From Oscillospiraceae bacterium (GTDB taxonomy: Bacteria > Bacillota > Clostridia > Oscillospirales > SIG627), in assembly GCA_034925865.1 (NCBI GenBank), contig JAYFRN010000001.1, forward strand, positions 1-64,000: a DNA stretch of 64,000 nucleotides, read 5' to 3'. Made by a program: the position numbers and the translations under genes. Positions 50,218-60,560 of the stretch are shown here, piece after piece. The notes under the pieces are model-generated. The model did not search any database. It worked only from the letters and a program-made list of their open reading frames with translations, and had not been told where the DNA came from. The stretch's first letter is position 1. Each line of letters starts with the position of its first letter.

Positions 50218-50330
50218 TTAACTCGGCATTAAATATTTACCGCTTAAAGAGAGAAAAAGTATGGTAGATGGACTTTTCTCTCTCGCAAAATAATAATTAC
50301 TTAATTACCGGTTAATAAATCAGTAAATAA
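50218..50330. repeat. dispersed palindromic element, copy 2
   Basis: Outer arms TTAACTCGGCATTAAATA and TTAATTACCGGTTAATAA, inner arms AAAGAGAGAAAAAGT and ACTTTTCTCTCTCG with a 10-base loop. It fills most of the 274-base gap between ecfT and truA; the remainder shows no feature. Confidence 0.75.
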
Positions 50331-50485
50331 ATATCCCATTCCACACATTAAACAATTATTAACGCGTCGAGTAAATCGCACGTTTTATTATATAAAAGGC
50401 TTTGTTATGAGTCACATTGCGAGTTATTGTCTTTTAGCAGCATATGGGCTTTGTTGCCGCATAAATAATAAATATTAACAAAATA

Positions 50486-51259
50486 ATGATTGAATATCAA
50501 AGAGTTAAACTTATAATATCATATGACGGAACGCCTTTTCACGGCTTTCAGCGGCAGGAAAACGCGGTTACTGTTCAGGAAACGCTCGAAAATGCGCTTC
50601 GTTCGCTCTTCGGTTATGAAATCTGTGTCGGAGGATGCTCCCGCACCGATGCCGGAGTACATGCCGAGTATTTCGCGACTCATTTCGATATTCCCGCGTC
50701 GTTTCCCGCCGAACGGCTTTTCTGTGCGCTAAATCCGTTTCTGCCTGAAACCATAAGAGCATATGAATCAAGCTGTATGCCGGAACAGTTCAACTCCCGT
50801 TTTTGCTGCAGATCCAAAACATACAGATACGATTTTGTGACAGCGCATGTTCCGAGCCCGTTTTATGTCAACCGCGCGTGGCAGCTGAATTTTCGTCTTG
50901 ACGCCGGAAAAATGAACAAGGCCGCGGGAGGATTTACCGGTATACATGATTTCAAATCATTCATGGCTTCCGGCTCCGAAGTCTCAAGTACTGTCCGCAC
51001 CGTTAATTCCGCAAGCATAGTAGAGACAAATTCAGGTGAAATACAAAAAATATCTTTTTATATAAATGCCGACGGATTTTTATATAATATGGTACGCATA
51101 ATAGCCGGTACTCTCGTATATATATCCGAAGGAAAGCTGAGTCCGGATGTTTCGGAGATAATCACGGCGAAGAATCGCGCGGCTGCCGGAATAACCGCAC
51201 CGCCATATGGTCTATATCTTTACAAGGTGTATTACGATGATGTTCAGACAAAAAACTGA
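50486..51259 (+). CDS. truA: tRNA pseudouridine synthase A
   Basis: A 257-residue enzyme making pseudouridine at tRNA positions 38-40. The YDGTPFHGFQRQ start, the catalytic aspartate in GCSRTDAGVHAEYFATHF (about residue 52), the SKTYRYDF and FLYNMVRIIAGTLV motifs are standard. Its 3' end overlaps the next gene by 23 bases. The ecfA1-ecfA2-ecfT-truA order is typical of Firmicutes. Confidence 0.97.
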   Translation: MIEYQRVKLIISYDGTPFHGFQRQENAVTVQETLENALRSLFGYEICVGGCSRTDAGVHAEYFATHFDIPASFPAERLFCALNPFLPETIRAYESSCMPEQFNSRFCCRSKTYRYDFVTAHVPSPFYVNRAWQLNFRLDAGKMNKAAGGFTGIHDFKSFMASGSEVSSTVRTVNSASIVETNSGEIQKISFYINADGFLYNMVRIIAGTLVYISEGKLSPDVSEIITAKNRAAAGITAPPYGLYLYKVYYDDVQTKN

Positions 51260-52433
51260 TGATTATGCACGTTCAAATCCGTATTATGAAACAGCAAAGT
51301 TGTTCAGACTTTATAAATACTTAACGATCGTCGTTTTTGTGGCGTTTGTTCTCGGCGGATTATCGGTTGTAGGAGGCGATGAGCTTTCGGAAGATATCCG
51401 GTATTTATTTAAATATATGAATTCGTCGGCTCCTGAGCTTACCGACGGAGATGCTTCTGTTTCGTTCGAGGGAGAAGGGACGACAGTAACCGGAATATTC
51501 CGCGGCGATTTTGCCGTTTTAAAAAAAGGCACATATAAACTTTACGGCTTTAACGGCGAGCTTATATTTTCCGATACCGTTTCAATGACAAATCCCGCGA
51601 TGAAAACCAGCGGCAGATATGTCTTGTGTTATGATATAGGCGGAAAGACGCTTAAAATATATAATTCTTTTTCTCTGATTCATACGGAAACATATTCATA
51701 TCCGATTATCAGTGCCGATATAAGTGATAACGGTACATATTGCGTGGTAACGAGCGAAAAGGGCTATCACGCCGCCATTTATGTATATGATTCGGAATTC
51801 CGGATTTTATACAGGTGGCTTACCGCCGAAAAGTTCGCAATAGACGCGGCAATATGTGAAAGCGATGACAGCCGCATACTGGTCTCATGCGCACGCGCAT
51901 CAGGCGGTGATTTTTCGGGAGAGCTAATCGAGCTTTCAACAAAGAATGATACCGTTAAATCCTCGACTGCTATTGAAGGCGAGCTCCCTCTTCAAATTTC
52001 ATTTTCAGGCGACGGTTCATACCGTGTTTTAACGTCGTCGCATTTCAGAGTATATGATAACAACGCGGGAACAGTCAATGAGTATGATCTCACATCTAAT
52101 ACGATAGATATTTACCGTACTAAGGGAAAATATACCTGCATTGCTGTCGGCAAATCCTCCATCGGTCAGGAGCGAACCGCTCTTATATACGACGCCGCGG
52201 GCACTTTACTGTATGAATTTGATATAAAAAGTCAGCTGTATGACATAGCGATAGACTCTGATGGAGGGAAGATATATATTCTCGCTTCAGAGCATCTGTA
52301 TACGGTATATCCCGAAGCCAAAAGATTTGATGATATGACCGTATCTCAGAGCTTCAGAAAACTTCTTTTACCAGGCGGAAGCCGCCTCGCTCTGCAAGGC
52401 GAAAGTTCAGTTAAATTAATAATGATTCAATAG
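51237..52433 (+). CDS. DUF5711-like membrane-anchored beta-propeller protein
   Basis: A 398-residue protein. One N-terminal membrane helix (LFRLYKYLTIVVFVAFVLGG) anchors a long extracytoplasmic domain with repeated beta strands (AVLKKGTYKLYGFNGELIFS, then GGKTLKIYNSFSLIHTETY), probably a propeller of about six blades, as in the DUF5711 family of Clostridia. Function unknown. Of the tandem ATGs at 51237 and 51240 either may be used after AAGGTG; the reading starts within truA. Next comes a CvpA-like membrane protein. Confidence 0.82.
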   Translation: MMFRQKTDDYARSNPYYETAKLFRLYKYLTIVVFVAFVLGGLSVVGGDELSEDIRYLFKYMNSSAPELTDGDASVSFEGEGTTVTGIFRGDFAVLKKGTYKLYGFNGELIFSDTVSMTNPAMKTSGRYVLCYDIGGKTLKIYNSFSLIHTETYSYPIISADISDNGTYCVVTSEKGYHAAIYVYDSEFRILYRWLTAEKFAIDAAICESDDSRILVSCARASGGDFSGELIELSTKNDTVKSSTAIEGELPLQISFSGDGSYRVLTSSHFRVYDNNAGTVNEYDLTSNTIDIYRTKGKYTCIAVGKSSIGQERTALIYDAAGTLLYEFDIKSQLYDIAIDSDGGKIYILASEHLYTVYPEAKRFDDMTVSQSFRKLLLPGGSRLALQGESSVKLIMIQ

Positions 52434-52437
52434 AAAG

Positions 52438-53184
52438 GTGACGGAGCAAATGAACATTGTACTCGATATTTTAACGGCGGCAATACTGGCGATCGCCGTT
52501 TTTGAGGGGTATCATAACGGATTTGTAAAAACGATACTGCGCTTTTTCGGCAACATAGCCTGTATTGTACTTGCTTTCGTTTATGCTCCGGTTTTGGGCG
52601 AATTTATTCGCGTTCAGTTTATCGGCGATTTTTTCCGGAATAAAATTTCCGACAGGCTTGCGCAGATTCTGAATACGGCCGCGTCAAATATTGATGTGAA
52701 TAAATTGTTTACCGACAAGCCCACGGAATTCATGAATCTGCTCAAGACTTTCAACATAAACTTTGATGAGCTGAATTCAAAGCTTGCCGCATACAAGGAA
52801 ACCGCTGGAAAGAGTGCGACGGATTTTGTCACGGGAAACATAGCTGATCCCTGTTCAAAAGCAGTAGCGTATGTAATTGCCTTTATTGCGATAATAATTG
52901 TCTCGCTTCTGTTGTTGAAGCTTATCATATGGTTCTGCGATTTGATCGTAAAGCTGCCTGTGCTTCATGCCGCAGATACATTGCTTGGTATGATAACGGG
53001 AGTTTTAATAGGTCTTATCGGAGTTTATGTGTTTTGTATACTTGTCAACGCAATTATGCCGTATATAATCGGTATCGACAATCCGTTTTTTGCCGCGTTC
53101 AATGAAGATAAAACGCTCATTTTTAAAATATTTAGCCAAAACAATCCGATAGAAAGAATGATATCTGTTGTACACACATCTTAA
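52438..53184 (+). CDS. CvpA family membrane protein
   Basis: A 248-residue protein with an N-terminal pattern (IVLDILTAAILAIAVFEGYHNG, read in part) and membrane helices near residues 5-25, 30-50, 140-165 and 185-215, with the phrase GFVKTILRFFGNIACIVLAF characteristic of CvpA-like proteins. A soluble insert (residues 65-130) separates the first two helices from the rest. The family is linked to envelope functions and colicin V production in Escherichia coli; the role here is not known. It starts with GTG at 52438 or possibly at ATG 52450 (MNIVLDIL), which follows GGAGC. Confidence 0.85.
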   Translation: MTEQMNIVLDILTAAILAIAVFEGYHNGFVKTILRFFGNIACIVLAFVYAPVLGEFIRVQFIGDFFRNKISDRLAQILNTAASNIDVNKLFTDKPTEFMNLLKTFNINFDELNSKLAAYKETAGKSATDFVTGNIADPCSKAVAYVIAFIAIIIVSLLLLKLIIWFCDLIVKLPVLHAADTLLGMITGVLIGLIGVYVFCILVNAIMPYIIGIDNPFFAAFNEDKTLIFKIFSQNNPIERMISVVHTS

Positions 53185-53244
53185 ATATTGTAATATAGAA
53201 TAGTTAAAATCCGGTGCGCCGCGCCGGGGAAAGTAAAAATACAT

Positions 53245-53826
53245 ATGCGATATTCAGTCCGGTCAATTTTCCAGAAAAAAAACATACCCAATATTCTGTC
53301 CGTATTCAGGATATTTCTCGTTCCGTTGTTTGCGGCGCTTTTCCTGACCGATTATCCGAAATATATTACCCATGCAGGAGTGGTGTTCGTACTTGCGGGA
53401 GCGACCGATGTAGTCGACGGCTTTCTTGCGAGAAAAAACGGATGGATAACTGATGTGGGCAAGCTGATTGATCCGCTTGCGGACAAACTGATGTCCATGA
53501 CGGCGCTTGCGTGTCTTGCTATAAAAGAAAAGATTTATTCCATGATCGTTATCATAGTTATAATAAAAGAAATTGTCATGATTCTGGGTTCTGCTCTGAT
53601 ATTGAAAAAAAGAAAGATTTATGTTAAAAGCAATGCTTTTGGAAAAGCCGCAACATTTTCGCTTTTTTTACTTGTCATAATGACAATGTTTTTTACATCA
53701 ACACCTCAAAGAATCATAGATATATTCAGCGGAATAGTTATCGGGCTAATGCTTCTTGCTTTTACTATATATCTTACCGATTTTATCAAAGAAGACAGGC
53801 TGCGAGCAAAAATCTGTAAAAAATAA
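53245..53826 (+). CDS. pgsA: CDP-diacylglycerol-glycerol-3-phosphate 3-phosphatidyltransferase
   Basis: A 193-residue CDP-alcohol phosphatidyltransferase that makes phosphatidylglycerol phosphate. The signature D-G-x2-A-R-x8-D-x3-D appears as TDVVDGFLARKNGWITDVGKLIDPLADK, here split by the extra residues normal in PgsA; NIPNILSVFRIFLVPLFAAL is the usual start. Five or six membrane helices. Standard length. It is followed by a 228-base gap without a recognised element. Confidence 0.93.
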   Translation: MRYSVRSIFQKKNIPNILSVFRIFLVPLFAALFLTDYPKYITHAGVVFVLAGATDVVDGFLARKNGWITDVGKLIDPLADKLMSMTALACLAIKEKIYSMIVIIVIIKEIVMILGSALILKKRKIYVKSNAFGKAATFSLFLLVIMTMFFTSTPQRIIDIFSGIVIGLMLLAFTIYLTDFIKEDRLRAKICKK

Positions 53827-54054
53827 CGGATAAAAATAATATCGATTGTTGACATAGCCGCTTGAATCGGCAGCTCAGTAAATCCGAAGCTAATTTTTCT
53901 TAAATTTTACTATTTGCGAGACAGTCAAACTAATAAATAAAAATCAAGTATTGCATTATTATAAAATTCGGGATTCGTAAAATAATAAAACCGCCCGCCG
54001 TCGGAAAGCCGCCGGAGCAGGTTAAATTCATGCTTTCCGGAAAATGGTAACCAA
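53827..54054. other. intergenic gap before the ClpE-like gene
   Basis: No gene is seen. A GC-rich inverted element CCGCCCGCCGTCGGAAAGCCGCCGG lies near 53990-54018 in part as repeated CCG triplets; no CtsR-type heptad repeat (GGTCAAA-n-GGTCAAA) is found, though clpE genes in Firmicutes are often under CtsR. Confidence 0.35.
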
Positions 54055-56418
54055 ATGCTAAAAATCTGTATTAAATGTAAAGTACGTCCCGCTATTATTT
54101 TCGTAAACCGCGTCGACGGAAGCAAAATGACTACCGAAGGCTATTGCATTAAATGCGCCAGAGAACTCGGAATCAAACCTATAGACGATTATATACGTCA
54201 GCTGGGAATGACCGATGAGGATATAGAACAACTTGAAGATCAGGCTCAGGAATTATTGAATCAGAATTCTGACAATATCGATAACGATAACGATGATACT
54301 GTCGGAGAAGAAAATGAAACTAATACGCCGGCCTTTGACTTTAAAAAATTTTTGACCGGAAAAGCGGGAATAGTGCCTATCGGAGAAGCGATGCAGCCCC
54401 GCAATTCGGACAATCAGTCACAGGCTCCTGATACTGCGGAAAAGCCCAAAGAAAACACACAGCAGTCTTCATCTGATAAGCAAACAACTCAAAAACGTGA
54501 CAGAAGAATGCTTAACGCATATTGCATCGATCTGACTCAAAAAGCGCGGGACGGAAAGCTCGACCGCATAATCGGGCGAGAAAAAGAACTTGACAGAGTA
54601 ATTCAGATTTTAAGCCGAAGGACCAAAAACAACCCTTGCCTGATAGGCGAACCCGGCGTTGGCAAGACAGCTGTCGCCGAAGCGCTTGCGCAAAAAATCG
54701 TCGAAGGAAGCGTTCCATACCGTCTACGCTGTAAAGAGGTATTTATTCTTGATCTTACCGCTCTTGTGGCAGGTACACAATTCCGCGGACAGTTTGAAAC
54801 ACGCGTAAAAGGTCTTGTGGATGAGGTCAAACGGGCAGGAAACATCATTCTTATGATCGATGAGATTCACACTCTTGTATCAGCCGGAAATGCAGAAGGC
54901 GGCATGAATGCCGCGAATATATTAAAGCCTGCGCTTTCCCGCGGCGAAATACAGGTAATCGGCGCAACGACACTTGATGAATACCGTAAATATATAGAAA
55001 AAGACCAGGCGCTTGAAAGAAGATTCCAATCAGTAATTGTAAAAGAGCCTACCATAGAACAAACTTTGGAAATTCTGCGCGGAATAAAAAAATATTATGA
55101 AACTTATCACGGAGTAAAGGTTCCGGAAGACATATTACGGCGTGCCGTAGAATTATCGGAGCGTTATATAACGGACAGATATCTTCCCGACAAAGCTATC
55201 GACCTGCTGGATGAGGCATGCAGCAAGCTTGCCGTTTCCAATCCGGTTATTAACCGCATCGACGAATTAAAGGATGAAATATCGGCTTGTATAAAAAGTA
55301 GGAGTGAGGCCGAAGCGCGCACGAATCCCGACAATGCGACATACGAGCTTATAGCAACGCTGAAAACAAAGGAATTAAGGCTTACGGACGAATTCAGCCG
55401 CCTTTCAAAGGAACGCGATTCGATCGTGCTGACTGAAAATAACCTTGCCGAGGTTATAGAGGCATGGACGAGTATTCCCGCCGCAAATATAACCGAACAC
55501 GAATTCGAAAAGATAGTCCACCTTTCCGAAACGCTTTATAAAAGAATAATAGGTCAGGATAAAGCCATAGATGCTGTGTGCCGTGCCATAAAGCGCGCTC
55601 GCAGCGGTGTCTCGTATAAGAGAAAACCCGTGTCGTTCATATTTGCCGGGCCGACCGGCGTAGGAAAAACAGAGCTTGTAAAATGTCTTGCGGATGCGCT
55701 TTTTGATTCTGTTGAATCGCTCATACGTCTTGACATGTCCGAATTTATGGAAAAGCATGCCATTTCCAGAATTATAGGGTCGCCTCCCGGATATGTGGGA
55801 TATGACGAAGCCGGACAGCTCACGGAAAAAATACGCCGGAAACCATATTCAGTTGTTCTGTTTGACGAAATTGAAAAGGCACATCCCGACGTTATGAATA
55901 TTCTGCTTCAGATTCTTGACGACGGCAGGATATCCGATGCCCATGGCAAAGAAGTTAATTTTGAAAATACAGTAATAGTGATGACGACGAACGCGGGTAC
56001 GAATATTAAAGCAAATGTATCGGGATTCACCAGGAGTGCTGCTTCAGACGATGAGGAAAAGACGAAAAAGGGACTTAACGAATTTCTGCGTCCGGAATTC
56101 ATAAACCGGGTTGACGAAATAATCACTTTCAACCGGCTCACGAAAGAAAACTTCCGCGAAATAGCTCGGCTCAGGATAAGCGAGCTTGAAAAAGCTCTTG
56201 GAGAAAAAGGCATAACTCTCGATATCAATGAAGAGCTTTACAGCTATATTGCAGATCATTCATTCAGTGAGCTGTATGGTGCCCGTAATCTGAAACGCTT
56301 TATACAGACAGACATTGAAGACAAAATAGCCGAAGCGATAATATCCTCCTACGGACACAAGATCACAAGAGTTGCCGTCACAATTCAGGACAGTGCAATC
56401 TCTGTGACCGCAATATAA
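54055..56418 (+). CDS. ClpE-like AAA+ protein unfoldase
   Basis: A 787-residue Hsp100 ATPase. The N-terminus carries a zinc finger of the ClpE/McsA type (CIKC at 5-8, [11 protein letters not shown] at about 29-39) in place of the double Clp-N repeat. After an acidic, low-complexity linker (to residue 145) come two AAA+ modules: Walker [11 protein letters not shown] (about 198) with [11 protein letters not shown], and [10 protein letters not shown] (about 532) with [16 protein letters not shown]. It would unfold substrates for ClpP. A tripeptide loop for ClpP contact lies near MTTNAGT and later residues but is not certain. The next gene begins 12 bases after its stop. Confidence 0.92.
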   Translation: MLKICIKCKVRPAIIFVNRVDGSKMTTEGYCIKCARELGIKPIDDYIRQLGMTDEDIEQLEDQAQELLNQNSDNIDNDNDDTVGEENETNTPAFDFKKFLTGKAGIVPIGEAMQPRNSDNQSQAPDTAEKPKENTQQSSSDKQTTQKRDRRMLNAYCIDLTQKARDGKLDRIIGREKELDRVIQILSRRTKNNPCLIGEPGVGKTAVAEALAQKIVEGSVPYRLRCKEVFILDLTALVAGTQFRGQFETRVKGLVDEVKRAGNIILMIDEIHTLVSAGNAEGGMNAANILKPALSRGEIQVIGATTLDEYRKYIEKDQALERRFQSVIVKEPTIEQTLEILRGIKKYYETYHGVKVPEDILRRAVELSERYITDRYLPDKAIDLLDEACSKLAVSNPVINRIDELKDEISACIKSRSEAEARTNPDNATYELIATLKTKELRLTDEFSRLSKERDSIVLTENNLAEVIEAWTSIPAANITEHEFEKIVHLSETLYKRIIGQDKAIDAVCRAIKRARSGVSYKRKPVSFIFAGPTGVGKTELVKCLADALFDSVESLIRLDMSEFMEKHAISRIIGSPPGYVGYDEAGQLTEKIRRKPYSVVLFDEIEKAHPDVMNILLQILDDGRISDAHGKEVNFENTVIVMTTNAGTNIKANVSGFTRSAASDDEEKTKKGLNEFLRPEFINRVDEIITFNRLTKENFREIARLRISELEKALGEKGITLDINEELYSYIADHSFSELYGARNLKRFIQTDIEDKIAEAIISSYGHKITRVAVTIQDSAISVTAI

Positions 56419-56430
56419 ACGCAGTTACAA

Positions 56431-59118
56431 ATGAATCTGCTTGATTATGATTTTAAAAAGCTTGTCAGGATTCTGAATGCGAATCTTGAAAACGGTCTGA
56501 ATTCAAAGCAGGTCGAGATCAACCGCCACGAATTCTGTACGGAATCGACAGAAGAAAAAAAAAGAAAGCATTCGCGCAGTCTGCCGCTGGGGCATCTTTT
56601 TGACGATGTTATGCGCGCTCTCTTCATCGTGCTTTCATTTATTTCATATTTTGCGGATAATAACTCCGCCGCGCTCACAGTTCTCGCGATATTTACCGTA
56701 GGACTTATCGTGTTTCAGACAGTGACTTCAGCGGTTTTACGCGTTTGTGACAAAAAGACATCAAAATACCGCGGCGATAAATGCAGAGTCCGTCGAAATG
56801 GAAAGGCAATCGTCATAGGAATTGATGAGCTTGTTCCCGGAGATATGCTTATAGTAGGATACGGTGAAATACTGCCATGTGACGGAATAATAGCGGATAC
56901 GAATACAGATGGTCTGCGTGTTACAGAATTTGGAGCCGGAGGAGCGACAGTTGAAAAGCTTAAATATTCATACAATATAGTAACCTCTCCTATAGAGACA
57001 GAATTAGGAAGACCTTATAATGACTGCCTTTTATTTGCCGACACTCTCATTACAAGCGGTGAAGCGGAGATTTTTGTCTGCAATACCGGGATTGATATAT
57101 ATTACGGTTCTGAGTTGGTATCAAAAGCGAATGACAGTGAAAATTCCGTCGATATGATATCCGATAAGAATACTTCCACAATTCACTCTCGGGCTGCTTT
57201 TATCGGAAGCCAGCTTTCATTGATCTGGATTTTAATATCATTACTTATTTGCGCTCTCGGCGTTTTTGTGAAAATCGAGCTTTTTAATATATTTTGGTAC
57301 GCGTGCGCTGTTGCCGTGGCCGCCGGATCCGATTATATAACGCAGATTTCCGAAGCTGTTACGGCTGTACGAATACTTAGTTTATATAATAAGCATTGCG
57401 TAATCAAGAATTTTGCGGCGCTGGACCTGATGTGTGATGTCAACTGTATAATAGTAAATTCTCCCAAGTTTTTCCTTAAGAAAGATTTTTATGTTCGTTC
57501 TTTTTTCGTTAACGACTGCCCGTATTCGTTTAAGGACAATGCTCACCTTTCATATGAGCTTATTCTCGGCGCGGCTCTTACACTTTCAAAACGTCCGGAA
57601 AACAGCCTGTTTGTAAACGGAAAAAGCGTGGACAGAGCTTTATCGGTTGTTGCCGCACGCCTCGGAATATCAAAAAAATCAGTTTTCCGTGATTATCTCA
57701 AGGTATATTCATATGATTATGATGAAATTACCGGTATCGCATTCGGATTATATCTAAATCAGGACAGCTGTGTGCTATATGTGAGAGGCACGCCGGAAAG
57801 TGTTTTGAAGTTATGCGAATACATGGAAAAAGACGGTAAGACCGTGTCAATGAATGAGACCGCGAAATACCGTATGCGAAGTGCCGCCAAGGAGCTTTCT
57901 GACGGAAGCGAGCTTGTTATCGCCATAGCTAAACGCATATTTAAAAGCGCTCCTGCGGAGCATCCGAGCGAGATATTGCGCGATATGAGCTTTATAGGCT
58001 TTATCGGACTTTATACCCCGATACGCGCCGAATCCGCAAAAGCATGCAATCTATGCGCAAAAAGCGATATGAACGTAATACTTATGACGGATGAACAACC
58101 AGAAAGCTCGTTCGGATTGGCGAAAAGCGTTTCAATTATTGGTGAAAATGATTATCAGGGAGCAATGACAGCTAACGAATATGTTGGTACGGACCGCGGG
58201 CTGTTTATAGCTGATCTTGCGAAATATAAGGTATTTTGCGGATTAAATCCTTCACAGCAGAGACAAATAGTCGAATATCATAAAGAATCCGGAGATATAG
58301 TCGGCTGTGTATCCTCAGGAATAGACGGAGTATTGCCGCAGAAGGAATCAGATGTTTCTTTTGCGCTTCAGACAGATATTTGTCCCGCTGTGAGACGCGG
58401 CGCTGATATAATTTTATTAAAGCCAAATATGGAGGCCATTCCGGAAAGCATCAAAGCGGCGCGTAACATATATAAGAATACAAAGCATATGCTGCAATAC
58501 ATGATCTATATTCAATTAACGCTTGCGCTTATAACTTTCATTTCTCTCCTTGTTGAAAAAAATACGGTATATTCGCTTTCCGCGGTAATTACGCTTGGCT
58601 TTCTTATAGCAATACCGTGTGCGTTGATTATGGGCTTTGATGAAATAAGTCCGCGGCTTATCTCGCGTCCCGTTGGTGAGGAAACAAGACAGCTGAAGCT
58701 TGTTTCCGTCCTCTCTATGCCGCTTATCACGGCGGTTTCTACGGCGATAATATCAGAATGCGTATATCGCGCGATAATACTGATATCATCGCAGAAGCCG
58801 CTCGCTCTGACATGTGCCGTGATTACGCTTTACGCTTCCGCGATATTCAGTGCGATATCATTGAGGGCGGATCGCAGCATATTCAAATATTCAACTCGCT
58901 TCAATCCGTTGTTTTTAATACCTGCTGCGATCGGCGCGTCGGCATTGTTGTTTTTTATAACGACGTCCATTGGTTCAAAAGCAACCGGAATGGTGAATCC
59001 GGGAATAAGTCTTGCTCTTGTTTCAGCCGCGCTCGGATTAATTCCGGCTGTTATTTCAGAGTTTATCAAGCTTGTTGCTCTGTGGATCGGATCGCCGGAA
59101 AAAGAAAACAGAACGTAA
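56431..59118 (+). CDS. P-type ATPase homologue without catalytic residues
   Basis: An 895-residue protein with the full length and order of a P2-type cation ATPase: N-terminal cytoplasmic segment, helix pair, actuator domain (ELVPGDMLIVGYGEILPCDG at about 134-153), helices 3 and 4, phosphorylation and nucleotide domains (YVRGTPESVLKLCEYME, DMSFIGFIGLYTPIRAES), and six C-terminal helices. The motifs for activity are lost: TGES is replaced by EFGAGG, the DKTGT site reads VNSPKFF (about 337), the TGD motif reads TDE (about 552), and GDGVND reads SSGIDGVLPQ (about 628). It cannot form the aspartyl phosphate. It may be a regulatory or structural pseudo-pump. It is co-transcribed with the ClpE-like gene. 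Confidence 0.88.
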   Translation: MNLLDYDFKKLVRILNANLENGLNSKQVEINRHEFCTESTEEKKRKHSRSLPLGHLFDDVMRALFIVLSFISYFADNNSAALTVLAIFTVGLIVFQTVTSAVLRVCDKKTSKYRGDKCRVRRNGKAIVIGIDELVPGDMLIVGYGEILPCDGIIADTNTDGLRVTEFGAGGATVEKLKYSYNIVTSPIETELGRPYNDCLLFADTLITSGEAEIFVCNTGIDIYYGSELVSKANDSENSVDMISDKNTSTIHSRAAFIGSQLSLIWILISLLICALGVFVKIELFNIFWYACAVAVAAGSDYITQISEAVTAVRILSLYNKHCVIKNFAALDLMCDVNCIIVNSPKFFLKKDFYVRSFFVNDCPYSFKDNAHLSYELILGAALTLSKRPENSLFVNGKSVDRALSVVAARLGISKKSVFRDYLKVYSYDYDEITGIAFGLYLNQDSCVLYVRGTPESVLKLCEYMEKDGKTVSMNETAKYRMRSAAKELSDGSELVIAIAKRIFKSAPAEHPSEILRDMSFIGFIGLYTPIRAESAKACNLCAKSDMNVILMTDEQPESSFGLAKSVSIIGENDYQGAMTANEYVGTDRGLFIADLAKYKVFCGLNPSQQRQIVEYHKESGDIVGCVSSGIDGVLPQKESDVSFALQTDICPAVRRGADIILLKPNMEAIPESIKAARNIYKNTKHMLQYMIYIQLTLALITFISLLVEKNTVYSLSAVITLGFLIAIPCALIMGFDEISPRLISRPVGEETRQLKLVSVLSMPLITAVSTAIISECVYRAIILISSQKPLALTCAVITLYASAIFSAISLRADRSIFKYSTRFNPLFLIPAAIGASALLFFITTSIGSKATGMVNPGISLALVSAALGLIPAVISEFIKLVALWIGSPEKENRT

Positions 59119-59200
59119 CATAAAAGGGTTTTTGATATATTATATTGCTTCCTTTTTGAAAGGACGACATTACAATAATATGATCTTACCGCACATCAGT

Positions 59201-59240
59201 AAATAACTATTAACTCGGCAATAATTATATTGCTGATTTA
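59201..59240. repeat. dispersed palindromic element, half copy
   Basis: Only one outer arm, TATTAACTCGGCAATAATTA, followed by a short GCAATA-ATTA-TATTGC hairpin. The inner AGAGAGAAAA arms are missing. The rest of the 140-base gap has no feature. Confidence 0.5.
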
Positions 59241-59258
59241 TAAATGAAAGAGGAAAAA

Positions 59259-60248
59259 ATGAAAATATCGTTATTAATGGCGAAATCAGTAAGAGAAATT
59301 ACGTTTTCCGAAAAAGCTATATCAGTATTGAGTTCATTGGGAGAACTTACTTTCAATCAGACAGAATCGACGGATATTGAGACAGTAAAAAAAACGATAA
59401 AAAACGCCGATATTGCGATAACCGCCGGAGGAAATACAAATCTTGTTAAAGAAATACTCGATGAAGCTCCTGAGCTGAAGCTTGTCGTCCATGCGGCAGG
59501 CACAATAAAGCCTATTGTTTCGGATGAAATCTGGAAAAGAAATATAAGAATAACAAGCTCGCCGAAGGCACTTGGCATGGGTGTTGCCGAAACGGCCCTT
59601 GGATTTACTATCTCAGCGTCAAAGAATTTTTATAACCTTTCAAAAAACACTGCCTCCGGCGGCTGGTATGAAGGCAGAGAAAAAATCATCGACCTTTTTG
59701 ATATCACGATAGGAGTAATAGGCGCCGGCTGGGCCGGAAAGCACTACATAAGCCTTATAAAAAACTTCGATGTCGATGTAATTGTATACGACCCATACTT
59801 GTCTCAGGAAAAAATCCAATCGCTCGGCGCTCGCAAAGTGGAGCTTGACGAGCTTCTGAAAACAAGCGATATTGTTTCGATCCATGCGCCATCTATTAAA
59901 GAAACATATAAAATGATAAATGAACATACGCTTTCTTTAATGAAAAAGGACGCCGTTTTAATCAATACCGCAAGAGGTTCATTAATAGACGAAAATGCTT
60001 TATACAATCATATGAAGGCCGGAAATTTAAAATATGCATGCCTTGATGTAACCGATCCGGAGCCGCCGGCGGTCAATAACCCATTGAGAAGCCTGCCGAA
60101 TGTCATATTAACACCGCATCTTGCCGGACTTGTAAATTACGGAAAACGCAAAATCGGCATACATGTTTGTGAAGAAATTAAAAAATATCTTGAAGACCGG
60201 CCGATGGATTGTGAAGTAACGGAAAAAATGCTTGCGACAATGGCATAA
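59259..60248 (+). CDS. D-2-hydroxyacid dehydrogenase family protein
   Basis: A 329-residue NAD-dependent dehydrogenase resembling D-3-phosphoglycerate dehydrogenase. The Rossmann motif IGVIGAGWAGKHYISLIKNF (about 165), catalytic region SIHAPSIKETYKMI, NTARGSLIDENALYNHMKAG with the arginine, and the terminal TPHLAGLVNYGKR with the histidine are present. The protein has no ACT domain, so it is the short type. The substrate cannot be told from the sequence. The ATG at 59259 follows AGAGGAAAA; an in-frame ATG five codons earlier contains this site. Confidence 0.9.
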   Translation: MKISLLMAKSVREITFSEKAISVLSSLGELTFNQTESTDIETVKKTIKNADIAITAGGNTNLVKEILDEAPELKLVVHAAGTIKPIVSDEIWKRNIRITSSPKALGMGVAETALGFTISASKNFYNLSKNTASGGWYEGREKIIDLFDITIGVIGAGWAGKHYISLIKNFDVDVIVYDPYLSQEKIQSLGARKVELDELLKTSDIVSIHAPSIKETYKMINEHTLSLMKKDAVLINTARGSLIDENALYNHMKAGNLKYACLDVTDPEPPAVNNPLRSLPNVILTPHLAGLVNYGKRKIGIHVCEEIKKYLEDRPMDCEVTEKMLATMA

Positions 60249-60273
60249 TTTATAAAATCGGTATAATATTAGA

Positions 60274-60376
60274 ACGGCAATTAAATAAGTTTTGTCTCAT
60301 AAGAGAGAAAATCCCATATACCAAAGCCTTTTCTCTCTTTAAGCAGTATTTATTTAATTGCCGAGTTAATAATAAG
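60274..60376. repeat. dispersed palindromic element, copy 4 (best conserved)
   Basis: Outer arms AACGGCAATTAAATAA and TTATTTAATTGCCGAGTT pair over 14 bases; inner arms AAGAGAGAAAA and TTTTCTCTCTT pair perfectly around a 17-base loop. It is the clearest copy and defines the element. Confidence 0.85.
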
Positions 60377-60466
60377 ATTAAGCTTGTATGAATTCTGACA
60401 AAAAATGCTGATTATGGCGATAAAGAAGATATTTATCTATTGTCACAGGAAATATTAAAATTCCTA

Positions 60467-60495
60467 TTTACATTTGAATATTGATATGTTATAAT
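60467..60495 (+). promoter_or_regulatory. promoter of the polyamine operon
   Basis: TTTACA (60467-60472), 17 bases, TATAAT (60490-60495). The predicted leader from about 60502 to the speD start is 440 bases long. Confidence 0.75.
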
Positions 60496-60560
60496 CGTGC
60501 TGTTGAAGTCGAGTATATCGATTTGAACTTACTGACCAGCTTTATTATTAAAACATCAGA

